From assembly GCF_018688315.1 (NCBI RefSeq), contig NZ_CP061315.1, forward strand, positions 1,054,001-1,118,000: a stretch of DNA of 64,000 nucleotides. The letters run 5' to 3'. How positions within the stretch are numbered: position 1 is the first letter of the stretch; the number at the start of each line of letters is the position of its first letter. Shown piece after piece: positions 43,501-46,881 of this stretch. The position numbers and the translations under genes are program-made. The DNA is from Polynucleobacter sp. AP-Kolm-20A-A1 (lineage in GTDB: Bacteria; Pseudomonadota; Gammaproteobacteria; Burkholderiales; Burkholderiaceae). The notes beneath the pieces were generated by a model that saw only the letters and a list, made by a program, of their open reading frames with translations, was not told the DNA's origin and made no database searches.

Positions 43501-46500
43501 GTGATGCTTCCTGAAGAGCCGTTATAAATACTTGCACATGCTCCAGCTGAACAGGTTGTTAATGTATTTGTGGCATAGAAAGATTGCGCTACAACGTTAA
43601 TTTTTCCGGTGCTTGTTGAATTGATTGCGCCATTGATGATGATTTGACCACTGGATAAATAGTTCAGCGTCAGATTGCCGGCACCTGTATTGGTTGTAGT
43701 GCCCGTCAAGGTGATTGACTGTGCTGTACCTGTTCTCGTGTCGTAAGTAAGACTGACGTTTACGCCGGATGCGGGGGCAAATGTTAAGTTTGATGTTTGG
43801 GTAATAGTGCCATTGGCAATAATAGTAACGCTAGTGCCAGCATTGATTTGATTCTGAATATCAGCAGCATTCACTACTGATGCTGTTGCTGTAGCCGTGT
43901 AACTAGGCAGTGTGCCACCAGAGGTTGCGGTAGCACTAATCGTGACGTTATTAGGATCCAATAGCCACATCCCCCCTCTACCCGCATTAATGCTAGATAG
44001 AAGTGTTAATGTGCTGCCGGAAGTTTCAATTAATCCGCCATTGGTGTTGCTTTGATTGCCATCCTGCTGAGCAGCATTAAGGCTAGTGTATTGATCAAGT
44101 GATACTGATAAAGCAAAAGGCAATGTGCCGTTGCTTGCATCATTGCCTATCTTGATTGCGCCACCGTTTGTAAAGCCTATTGCAGCAATAGTGCTGCTAG
44201 TAATGGTGACGTTATTGTTTGCAGAAATGCCAATGCTTCCGCCACGACCTGTAGAGCCGTTCGTTTGAATAGTGCTAGTTTGAATATTGAGGTCGCCGTT
44301 ATTGGCAATGAGTGTGATGGCGCCGCCATCTGTAGTTCCGTTTGCTGCAATGCTGCCTGCTACTGTAATTTGATCACCTGAGAATGCAATTACTCCACCG
44401 GGGCCATTATTGCCATTGGCCTGCACTACGCTGCCAGCCTGAGAGTTGATGCTGGGGGCCGATGCATAAATGGAGCCACCGGTTGTCCCGTTCGCCTTGA
44501 CCTCTGCTGTTGCTTGTAAGTTCAGCAAGTTGCTGCCCGTGAGATAAATCACATTGCTATTACTTTGTGTTACTGACATTGCTTGCAATGAGGTCTCGTC
44601 ATTAGCGGCAGTAGCGGCATAAACCTGGTTCAGATTCTGATCTGCGTTCAGAGCAATGAGATAACTTGGCAACTCATCTGGACGCTTAGCTACGCCATTG
44701 ACTGTTATTACAGTAGCACTATTAACTGGCAAGTTGGTACTGAGGTTGAGCCCACCCGACACATAAATCGCCTGTGCCAACAACTCAATTGCATTACCCA
44801 AGGAGCCTGCATTGCCTGCGAGGTTGTAGTGGCTAGTATTAATAGTGCCAGCGGCATAGATGGTCTGGGCTTGTACGGTGACCTTAGAGGCAGTGATGCT
44901 GGTGCCTACGTTTAAGTAAGCAATCGAAGAGCTGATGATCACATCTAAGTTCTGGCCGCTAATGTTGGCATTGAGGTTAAAGATGCCACTTGAGGATAGG
45001 GTCAAGGTGGTGTAGTTATTACCGCTCTTGAGGATATCTGCGCCGCTAGCAATCGTTAGGCTACCCGTACCGTTTTGAGTGCATGAGCCGATTGGGCAGG
45101 CAGTGGTATTGGCAGTTACCGCAATGGTGACATTGCTATTGGCTAGTACCGCAGAGATCAGGCTTGCAGTTGCTTGGTCAATAGTCAGATCAATCGGATC
45201 TAAGAGCCAAGTACCGGCTTTGCCGTTAGCCGCTGTAGTGAGGATTTGGGTTTGAGCAGCGATGCTCACCTGCCCTTTTGAGCTTGTCTCAATAAAGCCG
45301 CCATTACCTGATAGCGCTCCGCCCAAGGATTTGAGGATGCCCGCTACGGTGGTTTTTACTTCAGACCAGATGGCAATAGCGCCGCCATTGCCAGTCTGAG
45401 TGGCGGAGGTATCAATCAGGGCATTGGCTTCTACGGTCACACTCTTGGCCAGTTGATTGTTATTGGCTGCTTGGGTGGCATTAGCGGCAATACCGGCTGG
45501 GGTAGCGCTATTGATCTGCGTACCACCAGATACTTGGGTGCTGCCTAAGCCGATATTGACCTGGCCACCAGCGGTTGCGCCAGTAGCTGTGGTTTTAGAG
45601 TTTTGAGCAATGGTGATGTCATTGCCCACGATATTGATCTGACCGCCCTGGCCTGTTTGGCTGTTAGCTGATACGGTACCCGCTTGGGTCACAGTATTGG
45701 CTACAAGCTCAATCACCCCGCCGTTGTTTACGGCAGAACTAGCCGAGATACGGCCGGTGTTCTTAATCACGGTAGCCATGAGCTGGTTTGCTGATCCTGC
45801 TGCAATCACAACCAGGCCACCACCAACCTCTACTAGGCGCTTGTTTTCGATTAAGGCGCCATAAGCAGCCTTATCTACCGCAACGGAGATTAAGGCGTTG
45901 CCCTTAAAGTCCAGGGTAATTTGCTCACCAGAAGCCATAACTACAGTACCAGCACCTTTTCTGGCGATCAGGTAACCGTCATTGCGCACTTCGGGGGCTA
46001 GCAAGGCAATGTAACCACCATCAACATTGGTTTTGATTTTGCCTTCGTTAATCACTGCGCCAGTGCCATTACCTTTGTAAGTGGACTTACCTTCCATGAA
46101 GTCTTTATCGGCGATGTTCATGGTCGTTGCTACAACACCAGCAGCGTTTACTTGTGATCCTTTGGCAAAGGTCACACCGTTTTCATTAACGAACACTACT
46201 TGGCCATTTGCTTTGACTGAACCTTCAATCACAGAGGCATTACCACCTGTGATGCGATTTAAGGTGACTGCACTAGCGTTTGGCTGATTAAAGTTGACTG
46301 TGGCATTTTTGCCCACGTTAAAGCTGTCCCAATTGATCACCGCACGTTGTGATGTTTGGTTCACATTCATGGTCGCTGCAGTAGCAGTTTGTGATTGTGA
46401 AATGGTGGCGTTACCGGCGACGACTTGGCCGTTAGTTGGAAGTGCTAATTTTGGTAGAACTGGTACTGCAGGATTAGCAAATACTGCAGCTGAGGTCAGC

Positions 46501-46628
46501 AATGATGCGAGTATTGCGATTGAAGAAAAAGCGTGCGAAATTTTGCCTGCGAAATTGACTTTCGCAAAACAATTTTTCAACGATGTATTCAGAAAAAGGA
46601 GCGACCTTTCCTGATGGGCTTTTTTCAA
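17739..46628 (-). CDS. Giant adhesin 1: two-partner-secretion exoprotein with beta-helix, YDG and MBG repeats (9,629 aa)
   Basis: A single uninterrupted frame of 28,890 bases. The leader ends in the hydrophobic segment SSIAILASLLTSAAVFA. It is followed by a TPS (haemagglutination activity) domain at about residues 50-330 with INWDSFNVGKNATVNF and the NPNG-like NENGVTF. Residues about 330-4,800 are repeated beta-helix strands, including twelve units marked by DNT(Y/F)G or a variant. Residues about 4,800-9,000 are YDG and MBG-type repeats. The end carries a GGNWSNPASW module, a beta-strand repeat and a tail with a Cys pair. Such TpsA proteins are secreted through a TpsB barrel and act in adhesion, aggregation or biofilm; no TpsB is in the window. 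The start is uncertain: only TTG is available (46628), and no ATG lies in the leader. Clients or ligands are unknown. Confidence 0.93.
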   Translation of the reverse strand: MKKAHQERSLLFLNTSLKNCFAKVNFAGKISHAFSSIAILASLLTSAAVFANPAVPVLPKLALPTNGQVVAGNATISQSQTATAATMNVNQTSQRAVINWDSFNVGKNATVNFNQPNASAVTLNRITGGNASVIEGSVKANGQVVFVNENGVTFAKGSQVNAAGVVATTMNIADKDFMEGKSTYKGNGTGAVINEGKIKTNVDGGYIALLAPEVRNDGYLIARKGAGTVVMASGEQITLDFKGNALISVAVDKAAYGALIENKRLVEVGGGLVVIAAGSANQLMATVIKNTGRISASSAVNNGGVIELVANTVTQAGTVSANSQTGQGGQINIVGNDITIAQNSKTTATGATAGGQVNIGLGSTQVSGGTQINSATPAGIAANATQAANNNQLAKSVTVEANALIDTSATQTGNGGAIAIWSEVKTTVAGILKSLGGALSGNGGFIETSSKGQVSIAAQTQILTTAANGKAGTWLLDPIDLTIDQATASLISAVLANSNVTIAVTANTTACPIGSCTQNGTGSLTIASGADILKSGNNYTTLTLSSSGIFNLNANISGQNLDVIISSSIAYLNVGTSITASKVTVQAQTIYAAGTINTSHYNLAGNAGSLGNAIELLAQAIYVSGGLNLSTNLPVNSATVITVNGVAKRPDELPSYLIALNADQNLNQVYAATAANDETSLQAMSVTQSNSNVIYLTGSNLLNLQATAEVKANGTTGGSIYASAPSINSQAGSVVQANGNNGPGGVIAFSGDQITVAGSIAANGTTDGGAITLIANNGDLNIQTSTIQTNGSTGRGGSIGISANNNVTITSSTIAAIGFTNGGAIKIGNDASNGTLPFALSVSLDQYTSLNAAQQDGNQSNTNGGLIETSGSTLTLLSSINAGRGGMWLLDPNNVTISATATSGGTLPSYTATATASVVNAADIQNQINAGTSVTIIANGTITQTSNLTFAPASGVNVSLTYDTRTGTAQSITLTGTTTNTGAGNLTLNYLSSGQIIINGAINSTSTGKINVVAQSFYATNTLTTCSAGACASIYNGSSGSITTKGGYVVMDATGGTLSGSTITAGAILNGPIYLNAGINTTTSGGAGSSAGGDFALAGSNNLASGVGSFEPNASALNIGGNASFQLKSNAAANYGFVVASYATTSPITAYGNIDITSNGITSSGNGLIYISSALTSTTGNVTLNATSISTTSTTNPGISSIAAGTITANAGTISINATSNASSAVVLAGALSAKSIAITGTATTASTIVSLGAMTIVSGGSNLTVIATDTVAGANTGITQTGTITDNASGGNISFISNNVINQTGAITLAANAASASTILYDTRTGNKLSTITAGSLTLAAGSTKAVNYSILAAGAALSTGAVNVSGTITINNTYGCASAPCTTLSAVDNYITLSNFSTLATTSTGVTIGGALTGGTGIYLDGVTYSGNHGVYSTVAITATTGNIDILGITNGGASASGIFASGAGATLTASTGNIILNGYQLAGNAAVNLNGVITATAGSVSITGSSTTGNFAFWDNSLITAATGISITGTSAPGNGNAAVSMSGALTVTGVGAPITLIGNNTANPGVSGIAETGIITGASGSNITFISNGIINQTGAINLAANTSGNTSAVTYDTTSGNKAANITGGNLTIAAGSTSDINYVVKSAGSGINPGSIGSATVALPGYVLLDNTYGAASGTPVSGYITNANSGTLTGAIVGVNINSAITATKSITLMGASQTGYYSVSMTAAIATSQGSIAITGSGINYSVYSSAAGTLTASTGSVTINGTSTTGQAAQVAGAITAQTGITINGAGTTAATIVTAGAMTLGTGYFAGTTASPNMISNAAGTSGSLMGSLTGSVLPVISSAALSGTSVPGTIVATAAALQSSTTTTATYLVAFSDGTYTKMVQLVLTSSAGYVYATELASKYNSTQLGAGSAANVLGGTTNLLSLWNGSGAGGTGTVLTMTLATSPSAAGYGAANLVLSGSGFIRNTASGNITITANNTAAGGNTGITQSGAIIDNVNGGSISFISNNAIAQSGAITLVANTSGNTTTVLYDTRTGNKTSSISAAALTLGTGSTSLVNYSILSVGAALTVNTVGVNGVITVDNTFGCASSPCTELTAVDKYITVSNFSTLATTSTGVTVSGALTAGAGVNLYGVSYSGNYGMYSTVAVTATTGDINVFGITNTGSGVYASGAGATFTTSVGNVTINGYQLVGNAAVNLNGVITATTGLVTITGSNTTGNYAFFDNALITAATGISITGTSAPGNGNAAIYMSGVMTVTGVGAPISLTAINTANPGVAGITDSGTINGASGSNITFTSNGVINQSGSILLAANTSGTASAVTYDTTTGNKAANITGGPVTVGTGSTSAINYVAISDGSAINPGAIGTSTVTMPGAVLIDNTYGGTTSVTGFINTTTNNLASLATTSVGLTINNAIYATGAITANGVANANQGVGYSAGITSTNGKVTINGGTTNSYGVYSASSLVTANIISITGTSSAAATWDVQIGPLTINSGFTSGSITVTGNAINTPGAAGGIYQSGAITGANGSSISFISNNNISQNGAIGLTANTSGTAANITYDTTYGNKLSTINTAAIAIAGTSTSGINYSVLSSGSTLTISGAVSVPGSITIDNTYGCTGSACIPVTGYLNKNLSNWATLVSTGNGIVINGALSGTAITVNGIDAGGSTAGGGAVMVMAGLTATTGNINITGTSTTGIGVANLNGSWGISPIVANSGAVNITGTSTTTGNGVELGPNNSISAKSITIIGSEVGGVYAVYLNTLTIVAGGTNLNVTGTVVTTSDTGIYQIGAITDNAAGSNISFITNGIINQGGAISLVANTASTAASITYNTTSGNKSSNITTGNLTIAAGTNTSAINYIAKSSGSSLNPGVIASSTVALPGYILLDNTYGCTGTNCTPVTGFINAVTNNLGSLATGSIGITINNALYATGSITANGAASANQGIGYSVTLTSTNGNVALNGATTTSYGVFASSSLIVANNISVTGQSSATPAWAVYLGPLTINSGSIGGSITVIANVIGAPGANGGLYQAGAITTANGSSISFISNNNINQNGSITLVANTSGTAANITFDVTTGNKLSTISTTGILTIAAGSTSAINYIEVAAGAALTTSAIGSSTIPLPGYVILDNTYGCTGTGCTPVSGFLNSTLSGWAPLTANNYGIYVQSAIYARDSITINGAAAAGSTAGWGGVVIIAGLTSNTGNINLSGLSTTGEGVTNLNGAWGTSPIVANSGSVNITGISTISGNGVELGPNNSISAKAINVVGSVVGGGSAVYLNTMTIVAGGSNLYVTGNVTTNTDNSIYQAGAITINAVGANLKFMGNGVINQTGAITLVANTGSTAASVIYDTTSGTKASNITTGSIGVGTGTNSSAINYIIKSVGSAINPNVIGGSTVALPGYVLIDNTFGCSGSNCTPVSGFINTTTNNLGSLATGLIGLTINNSIYATGPITLNGVASANQGIGYSAAITSTNNSVTLNGGTTNTYGVYTASSLIAANNIYITGTSTVAATWDVQIGPLTINTGATGGSITVTGNTINLPGANGGIYQAGAISGVSGSNISFISNNNISQNGAMSLLANTSGTASNIIFNTTSGDKTSTISTGPFTIASGSTSAVNFIMKSNGSILSPPAINIPGYILLDNSCLGCAAAATPATAAVNGSAITLGGALTTGTLAGTTGITINAVANGTGNGFNQGANIMTTSVGGVTIITNAQVGGYGYYSTGAIVATGQAVNITTITTTGIGVSDSGAITAATVNITGTQTNATTTSTVITANGLITANAISIVSNGGASSTIVSLGAMTINAGGSNITVLANNVAGGGTTGITQTGAITDNTAGSNITFTSNNIINQTGAIALVANTGGTAANITYDTTSGTKASNITTGALTIGAGTNTSGINYIVKSAGSAINPGTIGSSTLTLPGYVLIDNTFGCTGTGCTPASGFINTTTNNLASLATTSVGLTINNAIYTAGAITANGVASANQGIGYTAAMTSTGSNVILTGGTTTSYGVYGTTLITANNITITGTSSGAPAYDAQIAALTINTGATGGSITVTGNVIAAPGAAGGIYQSGAITGVSGTNISFISNNNISQNGAITLVANTSGTASNIVYDTTTGNKTSTISSGALTITAGSTSAINYIINTNGGTISPPAISVPGYILLDNTCLGCATATTPANAAVNGNAITLGGALSAGALAGTTGVTINAVANGTGVGFVQGANTIASSAGGVTITANGQTGTGYTGSGAITATGQAVTINATVTTGSAINDTGAITGGVVTITGLQTTAAATATVVTATGLITANNVTITGNGGAASTIVSLGAVTINAGGSNLTVTANNVAGGGTTGITQTGAIADNAVSSNITFTSNNVINQTGAIALVANTGVPIANVIYDATRGNKASNITGGAITFTTGASSVINYIAKSAGSAINPGAIGTSTASLPGYVLIDNTYGCTGTGCTPVTGFITANNISGTLATASAGLTINGAIYNTGNITLSGVSSGSHAINYSVAIKTTGGAITMTGISSTNYGIYGSAAAAIVGATSSTLGVITMTGTAVTSGQQAINTAASATITGAAGVYLTGLGVGGNITMGALIQDSGTIGGIVVDAIGSVSLAGLTNSGVEGIRITGGDGIAAGTTTGGNVTAVGTINNTGGVVGISMAAPENAACTTGCTIANAIGITTANADATKNISYGILGGALVKASGYVSGNFINYRQRLTNTLAISVTLNANYSAVYGTGYNSTSANAWLQANATVSYTGSITASFGVATTSLAYVKSVLMFSPTVGGTTVSNGTNANSVQTSTALTAVSISATDGSAVTVVPAGRTYSITPTVLGITISGVYNGTTSYSNQNATIITTGLAAWDTITNVTVSSANANTASAYVTAIAGTATGINSFSSLNYLINSAYNGTLSSGVPVNASQSTATNKVVITPAPLGVTINAVYTGTTTVTPIAFTITGLVNSQTISSISAATINAINVSANNSNYVTAITVGGGTASIGNYAINPAYNTVSSNTQNAVTLTPKALTVTGITIAAKTYDGTKNATVSGGSLVGVATVDLANVTLVQTATFVSPNAANNVALVMVDSISGSASGNYTLIQPTGIAANIAQKVLTVGGATVAANKVYDGTTAATIAGGTLVGVVTADIANVNLIQTGSFAQSNAANAITVTMSDSLSGPASANYVLTQPANVTASITPKALSVTGTTVSNKVYDGSTAATVTGGTLVGVLSADTANVALTKAGSFAAANAGTGIAVTITNSIGGSASANYSLTQPTGITANITPAPLGITLAAVYSGSTTVTPTSFTLTGLVNGETISAISSATVANINVAANSSNFVRSIVIGSGTALASNYAFNTAASTTSGTGLNTVTLSTKTLTVTGTLADSKVYDGTTSVNVWGGSLAGVVGGDVVILKQAGTFNSANVASAVTVLVSDSISGASSGNYTLVQPTGVTAAITPKTLTVSDGTVAHKTYDGTNNAVLTGGSLIGLLASDAGKVTLVQAGTFSSPNVSNGIIIIVNDSITGVAASNYRLIQPTGITANITPAMLGIQVVGVANGTNNITPISYTINGLIGGQTITGLSSVTVSGSSIGSNGSNFVTGIVISGGTALATNYTFAPAYSATSGIGQNIATLVAASQKVLTVTGTVAVTKVYDGTTAITITGGILVGVTSGDTVNLVQSAVLTSANVSNTASVIISDTITGASAANYILVQPSGITAIVTPAPLGITITAEYNGTTSVTPSAFTVTGLVAGQTITGLSGATVNNANVANNGSNYVTSIVSSGGTASLSNYSINSAYNATAGNTKNIATITAKALTVGSGSVVADKVYDGTTAATITGGSLVGVIGSDVVSLTQAGSFAQSAVGNSIAVTAVDTLSGASATNYSIIQPTGLTASITPKVLTVTGITVSNKVYDATTAAVATTGTLVGLVSADAANVTLTQTANFSSANVGNSIPVTVIDSITGTAAANYTIVQSSGLSANITPKALTVTGTTVSDKVYDGTTSAAVTAGTLVGLVAADTANVTFIKSATFSSANAGNAIAIVMNDSISGSAAGNYTLTQPGGITASITPKALTVTGTSIANKVYDGTTAAVISGGSLVGVISGDNVGLTQAASFSQSNAGTGLAVTIADALTNNVAGNYTLTQPTGFTANITPAPITVSIASQTKEYDGTNAASLTAGTSGNAGSYTLTGFVSGQGAYINQANATYNSANIASATAVTASLSPSNFIATGNTNLSNYALPTSVSAAGVITPATLTMTANASAKFDGQSDPSFTYSLSGLKGADTSSVLSNASVTRAAGEVAGATYTLTPSATAANYTIVPVTASFTIMAQGQLLITVANASRAYGTLTAANIASAATVSASYCTIGADCSLSASIITLNMVAGSSANTWVATDAKPGATQGNYTLTIAPPTLTAVNSSSGGYLNVGSYTFTPSTTVVTNPGFSTNYATGYPVLVVPGTISITPLALSINAPTQSKVYDASVAITGKTLTASNAVAGDQMTITGSGTYASANAGTNLSYTIGTIVLSGADAANYSFPASVTGTNGVITKAVLTISGATVANKTYDGTNAASFSGGTLNGVVSADSANLTLTQAGTFSQVNVGNNLVVTAADTLSGSAAGNYTITQPTGLTANIIPKELTVTGTTVSNKTYDGTTVATVTGGTLVGRIAGDTTTGLTQAGTFSSANVGSGLAVTISDVLTNNSIGNYTLTQPAGLTADITAKALTVTGTTVASKTYDGTATATVSGGTLVGKVSGDTVTLVQAGTFSQANVGTALVVTIANSLTGASAGNYTLTQPTGLSANITAKVLTVTGTTVANKVYDGSNAAVVSGGSLVGVISGEVIGLNQAGTFSSANVGSGLAVTIVDSLTNNAAGNYTLTQPAGFAANITPKELTVTGTSVTNKTYDGTTTATVTGGSLVGKVGSDVVTLTQAGNFSQASVGSNLAITITDSIGGAAAGNYTLTQPTGLMADIAAKALTITAPAVSNKVYDATTTATMSGTLNGVISADSTNVILTSAGDFSQAGVGNGLAVTAAYSIGGTAAGNYTLTQPTGLTANITTKALTITGAAIANKTYDGNNVATFSAGTLNGVMGSDGASLTLTQAATFSQANAGNNLVVTAANVLSGPAASNYTLTQPTGLTANITPAPLGVVVTATYGASVTVTPTSFAVTGLVNGETITAISSAVFNNATVAANGSNYVKAITIGNGTAVISNYAITQAYNSTSGSTQNTATIDAKALTIAANDVSNAAYGTAYALGTAAYTTSGLVAGDTISSVTLSYASANTVSAITNAGTYSGGIIPSAAVGTGLSNYAITYVPGSLTVGQATLTIAPNAVSTAYNGTALDNAVYSQTIGNYTVSGYKNSDSVVNVPVALTGSMSFGGAVNTNVQNAASYSLAAGTLAGSSSNSNYTIAFANTANNAYVITPITLTISATKVYDGTTAFAGSTISSSTGIGSQTVVLTGSATANSANVLGVSSLTTSGLQIANGTNGGLAINYVLPASTGSVSITPAPITVSIANQTKVYDATNTATLTAGSSGNAGSYVLSGFATGQGAYINQTSATYNSADVAGATTVATTLSNSNYIATGSTNLSNYSLPLSISGNGVITPATLTMSANAAAKFIGQADPVFTYTLSGLKGSDTPNVLINPVVTRPAGNTAGATYTLTPSATAANYTITPVTSTFTIIAQGQLLLTVTNTSTAYGTSTAGNITASVPVTASYCTIGSDCSAPFIVNLAVTPGASANTWIAVDDKVGSAQGNYTLTVTPPSFTAANSSAGGFLKVGNYTFTPSTAVVTNAGYSTNYATSYPVVSLAGTISITPLALNVANSAPSKVYDATNAITGTALIASNAKSGDLISLIGSGVYGAANAGTGLSYTINSLAISGADAANYAFSGAVTGANGVITPAPLTVSGISANNKVYDATTAATFSGTPTLIGVILGDSVTVSGTPSAVFAQANVGNNIAATFDNSSLTLSNTNYTVSGLTLSQYANITPAPITVTASKVYDGNTSVNAFGLVIVGVAGQTLGASSGSAILTNPNVGAAALQSFSNLVLANGTGLASNYTLLNPIFGSVTITPAPLTIAASNDSKVYGSSTTTNNVTYNILGASSASSGYVVSGLIAGTADTIGSVTLSSSGGQASAGVNGGNTYTITPGAALGSGLANYNITYVDGAMTVTPAPITVSATAASMVYGSSVPSLAYTYTGLVNGDASANFSGSLFTTATNSSNVGSNYLISRGTLAVSGDYALTSYVPANITVTPASITVSAAKVYDASTAVAASGLTITGILGQTLGVVSGGAVLTNPNVGSAALQSLNNLVLANGTGLASNYTVINPTFGSVTITPAPLTVRATAASMVYGSAVPSLAYTYSGLVGGDASATLAGSLTTNASNTANVGSSYVISQGSVAASGNYTITSYVPANVTITPAPLVITAANDSKVYGNLATSTNSVTYNSGGVVASAVVGYTSSGLLNGDVVNSVNLSSAGGLVTASVNNGLAYAITPSSATGVGLGNYTISYVAGQMTITPRALTIAIDNKTMVYGASTLPVLTYSIAGQGLVNGDSTPVSLTTTARSFDGTAGSASPVANYPITATATSNPNYIITAPDGVLSITKANLIIAASNQTTTYGSPLVLSQSALTATGLVNGDYVSTAVILSNASQTGQAGGNSQVVSGLINANPTGYAGNLLISNPAGSTVGSGGFAGNYNITYTAGNLIVNKAVLTVTAVNDGKFITQTDAVGSATNCGSGCVGGYAGVAYSGFVNSDNATSGAISGQLVITRVADAAGANLAFEDVGTHINVLLPSGLTSTNYQIVTQRGNYTVSPANQLVVKLGSVNTVYGTAPNYSAATASYLIYDSSNNPVVLTNNLTVSVINNNTISVSDSLGGSAQFTLNPSNTIKSGSNNINVGSYNIGYQNTNGAIYQNANSIAIDSLSLNGANFGNGLAVLGLINVTPKVLSFNDLGITGITKPYDGSVYMTGLALTTSPGAFFNGDNVSVLATGTFSTQNVGANLGYTVGITFSGAGASASNYVVSGGAVYIAGAGGNGPANGEITQLNSVTYTGPNGGNWSNPASWTTTGTSIVGAVPTQSPVGLVGVGTPNVANVIIPAGKNVVYDAAVGMPVTSAVEDNGNISINLPSAATLAMPISGVGSVTIMNTGAVTLSGSNSFAGGTTINSGATLIAGSNNAIAAGNIQSNGGLFGSASGVTLPAVNATGSMTLLSSITTTGAQSYGDLRLATTAAGLNASTVGVNTISLATQNANISLLGTIDGAASKTQSLSVDAGTATVTLGDSIGSIARLNSIEITGRSIYVLADILTAASQTYTGNVLIGDATYLNKPRALGFLFNGYREYFEYQRGALVSSIDYLNTNPMYIRTLISEDPSVVFNGSVNDVIANTHTLLVAAIAPSIASAASSPPAIVYGEPVGAIAPLYSVNSQTAINHSAVPANSNSQYVGSISIVGGAATYSSQTYGAASMTASAATSGGVVAFSVWDPAAAINFILPTHTSNGEVQLNLYNGNSASLAIYGSSNYANNPNTGSTPNQWSAPTLANALGYVPPDPYQAPPSIAFTPSIVDAGSLREAIDFHADQVQMTVDERALIAAVSVSAPVRAEIVRSRSVAANALVSKDGVDAVCTVDSNGDMNCGDK
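19760..32160 (-). repeat. YDG/MBG domain array of adhesin 1 (about 26 YDG or YDA motifs)
   Basis: Tandem domains of about 80-85 residues each contain K(V/T)YDGTT near the start and NYTLTQPTG..ANITPK at the end. I count about 26 YDG/YDA motifs, six related (V/E)Y.GTT.VTP domains and several MBG-type KVYGS/MVYGS domains. Between about 25400 and 27000 the spacing is close to 250 bp for seven consecutive units. These bacterial surface domains are thought to form an extended stalk. Confidence 0.88.
33240..42540 (-). repeat. Beta-helix repeat array of adhesin 1 (12 units, nested periodicity)
   Basis: Twelve units can be aligned on a motif read as LIDNTYGC..C (variants LDNTFGC, LDNSCLGC, DNTYGG). 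They lie near 42490, 41610, 40350, 39460, 38760, 37940, 37210, 36390, 35680, 34830, 34130 and 33280. From about 39460 downwards, spacing alternates between about 235 and 280 residues, so two units make a repeat of about 1.55 kb. Each unit has the recurring phrases NNINQTGAI.LVANT and YDTTSGNK.SNIT.G. Confidence 0.85.
40710..41190 (-). other. Non-repetitive insert within the beta-helix array of adhesin 1
   Basis: About residues 1,813-1,970 do not follow the repeat pattern. They contain YLVAFSDGTYTKMVQLVL, YVYATELASKYN and NLLSLWNGSG, with more aromatic, charged and Met residues than the surroundings. The unit that contains it is about 420 residues long instead of 235-300. It may be an inserted functional domain; I do not recognise the fold. 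Confidence 0.6.
45640..46490 (-). other. TPS / haemagglutination-activity secretion domain of adhesin 1
   Basis: About residues 47-330 of adhesin 1. Visible hallmarks are RAVINWDSFNVGK, NRITGGNASVIEGSVKANG, VVFVNENGVTFAKGSQVNAAG and a GGYIALLAPEVRNDGYL block. These match the N-terminal domain that FhaB/HMW1-type proteins use to engage their TpsB partner. The canonical NPNG is NENG here. Confidence 0.88.
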
Positions 46629-46881
46629 TACAAACTCAAGGTTTTTTCCGGAAGCAGAATTTTCCCAAAGCCTTATATCTATTGATATTAGCTATGGGGA
46701 TAACGCTCTGAAAGCCTTGAATTTAGGGGGTCTTTTTATCCCCAAAATATGTCAGGAATGCAAAAAATGCTTACATCTAAAAATTGGGGCTATTTTGGGG
46801 TGTTTTTGATGCCATGTAGGAAAGGCTATTTTTGGTAGATTTTGCTCGCAAAAATGACTCGAAAATTGATGTGTCTACTAC
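46629..46881 (-). promoter_or_regulatory. 253-base leader region of adhesin 1
   Basis: No gene is seen. Reading toward adhesin 1 it contains a GGGG...CCCC hairpin candidate with an A/T-rich loop (about 46730-46745) and a small inverted repeat ATATC-aata-GATAT (46675-46688) that could be an operator. Two copies of AAGGCTTT flank the same area. No clear consensus promoter or terminator is found. The length suggests adhesin 1 has its own regulated promoter, besides possible read-through from the genes upstream. Confidence 0.4.

Noticed and set aside
46629..46881. A possible small gene or terminator before adhesin 1
   Set aside because: No frame with start, ribosome site and sensible product is seen, and the GGGG/CCCC hairpin has no downstream T run in the direction of transcription.
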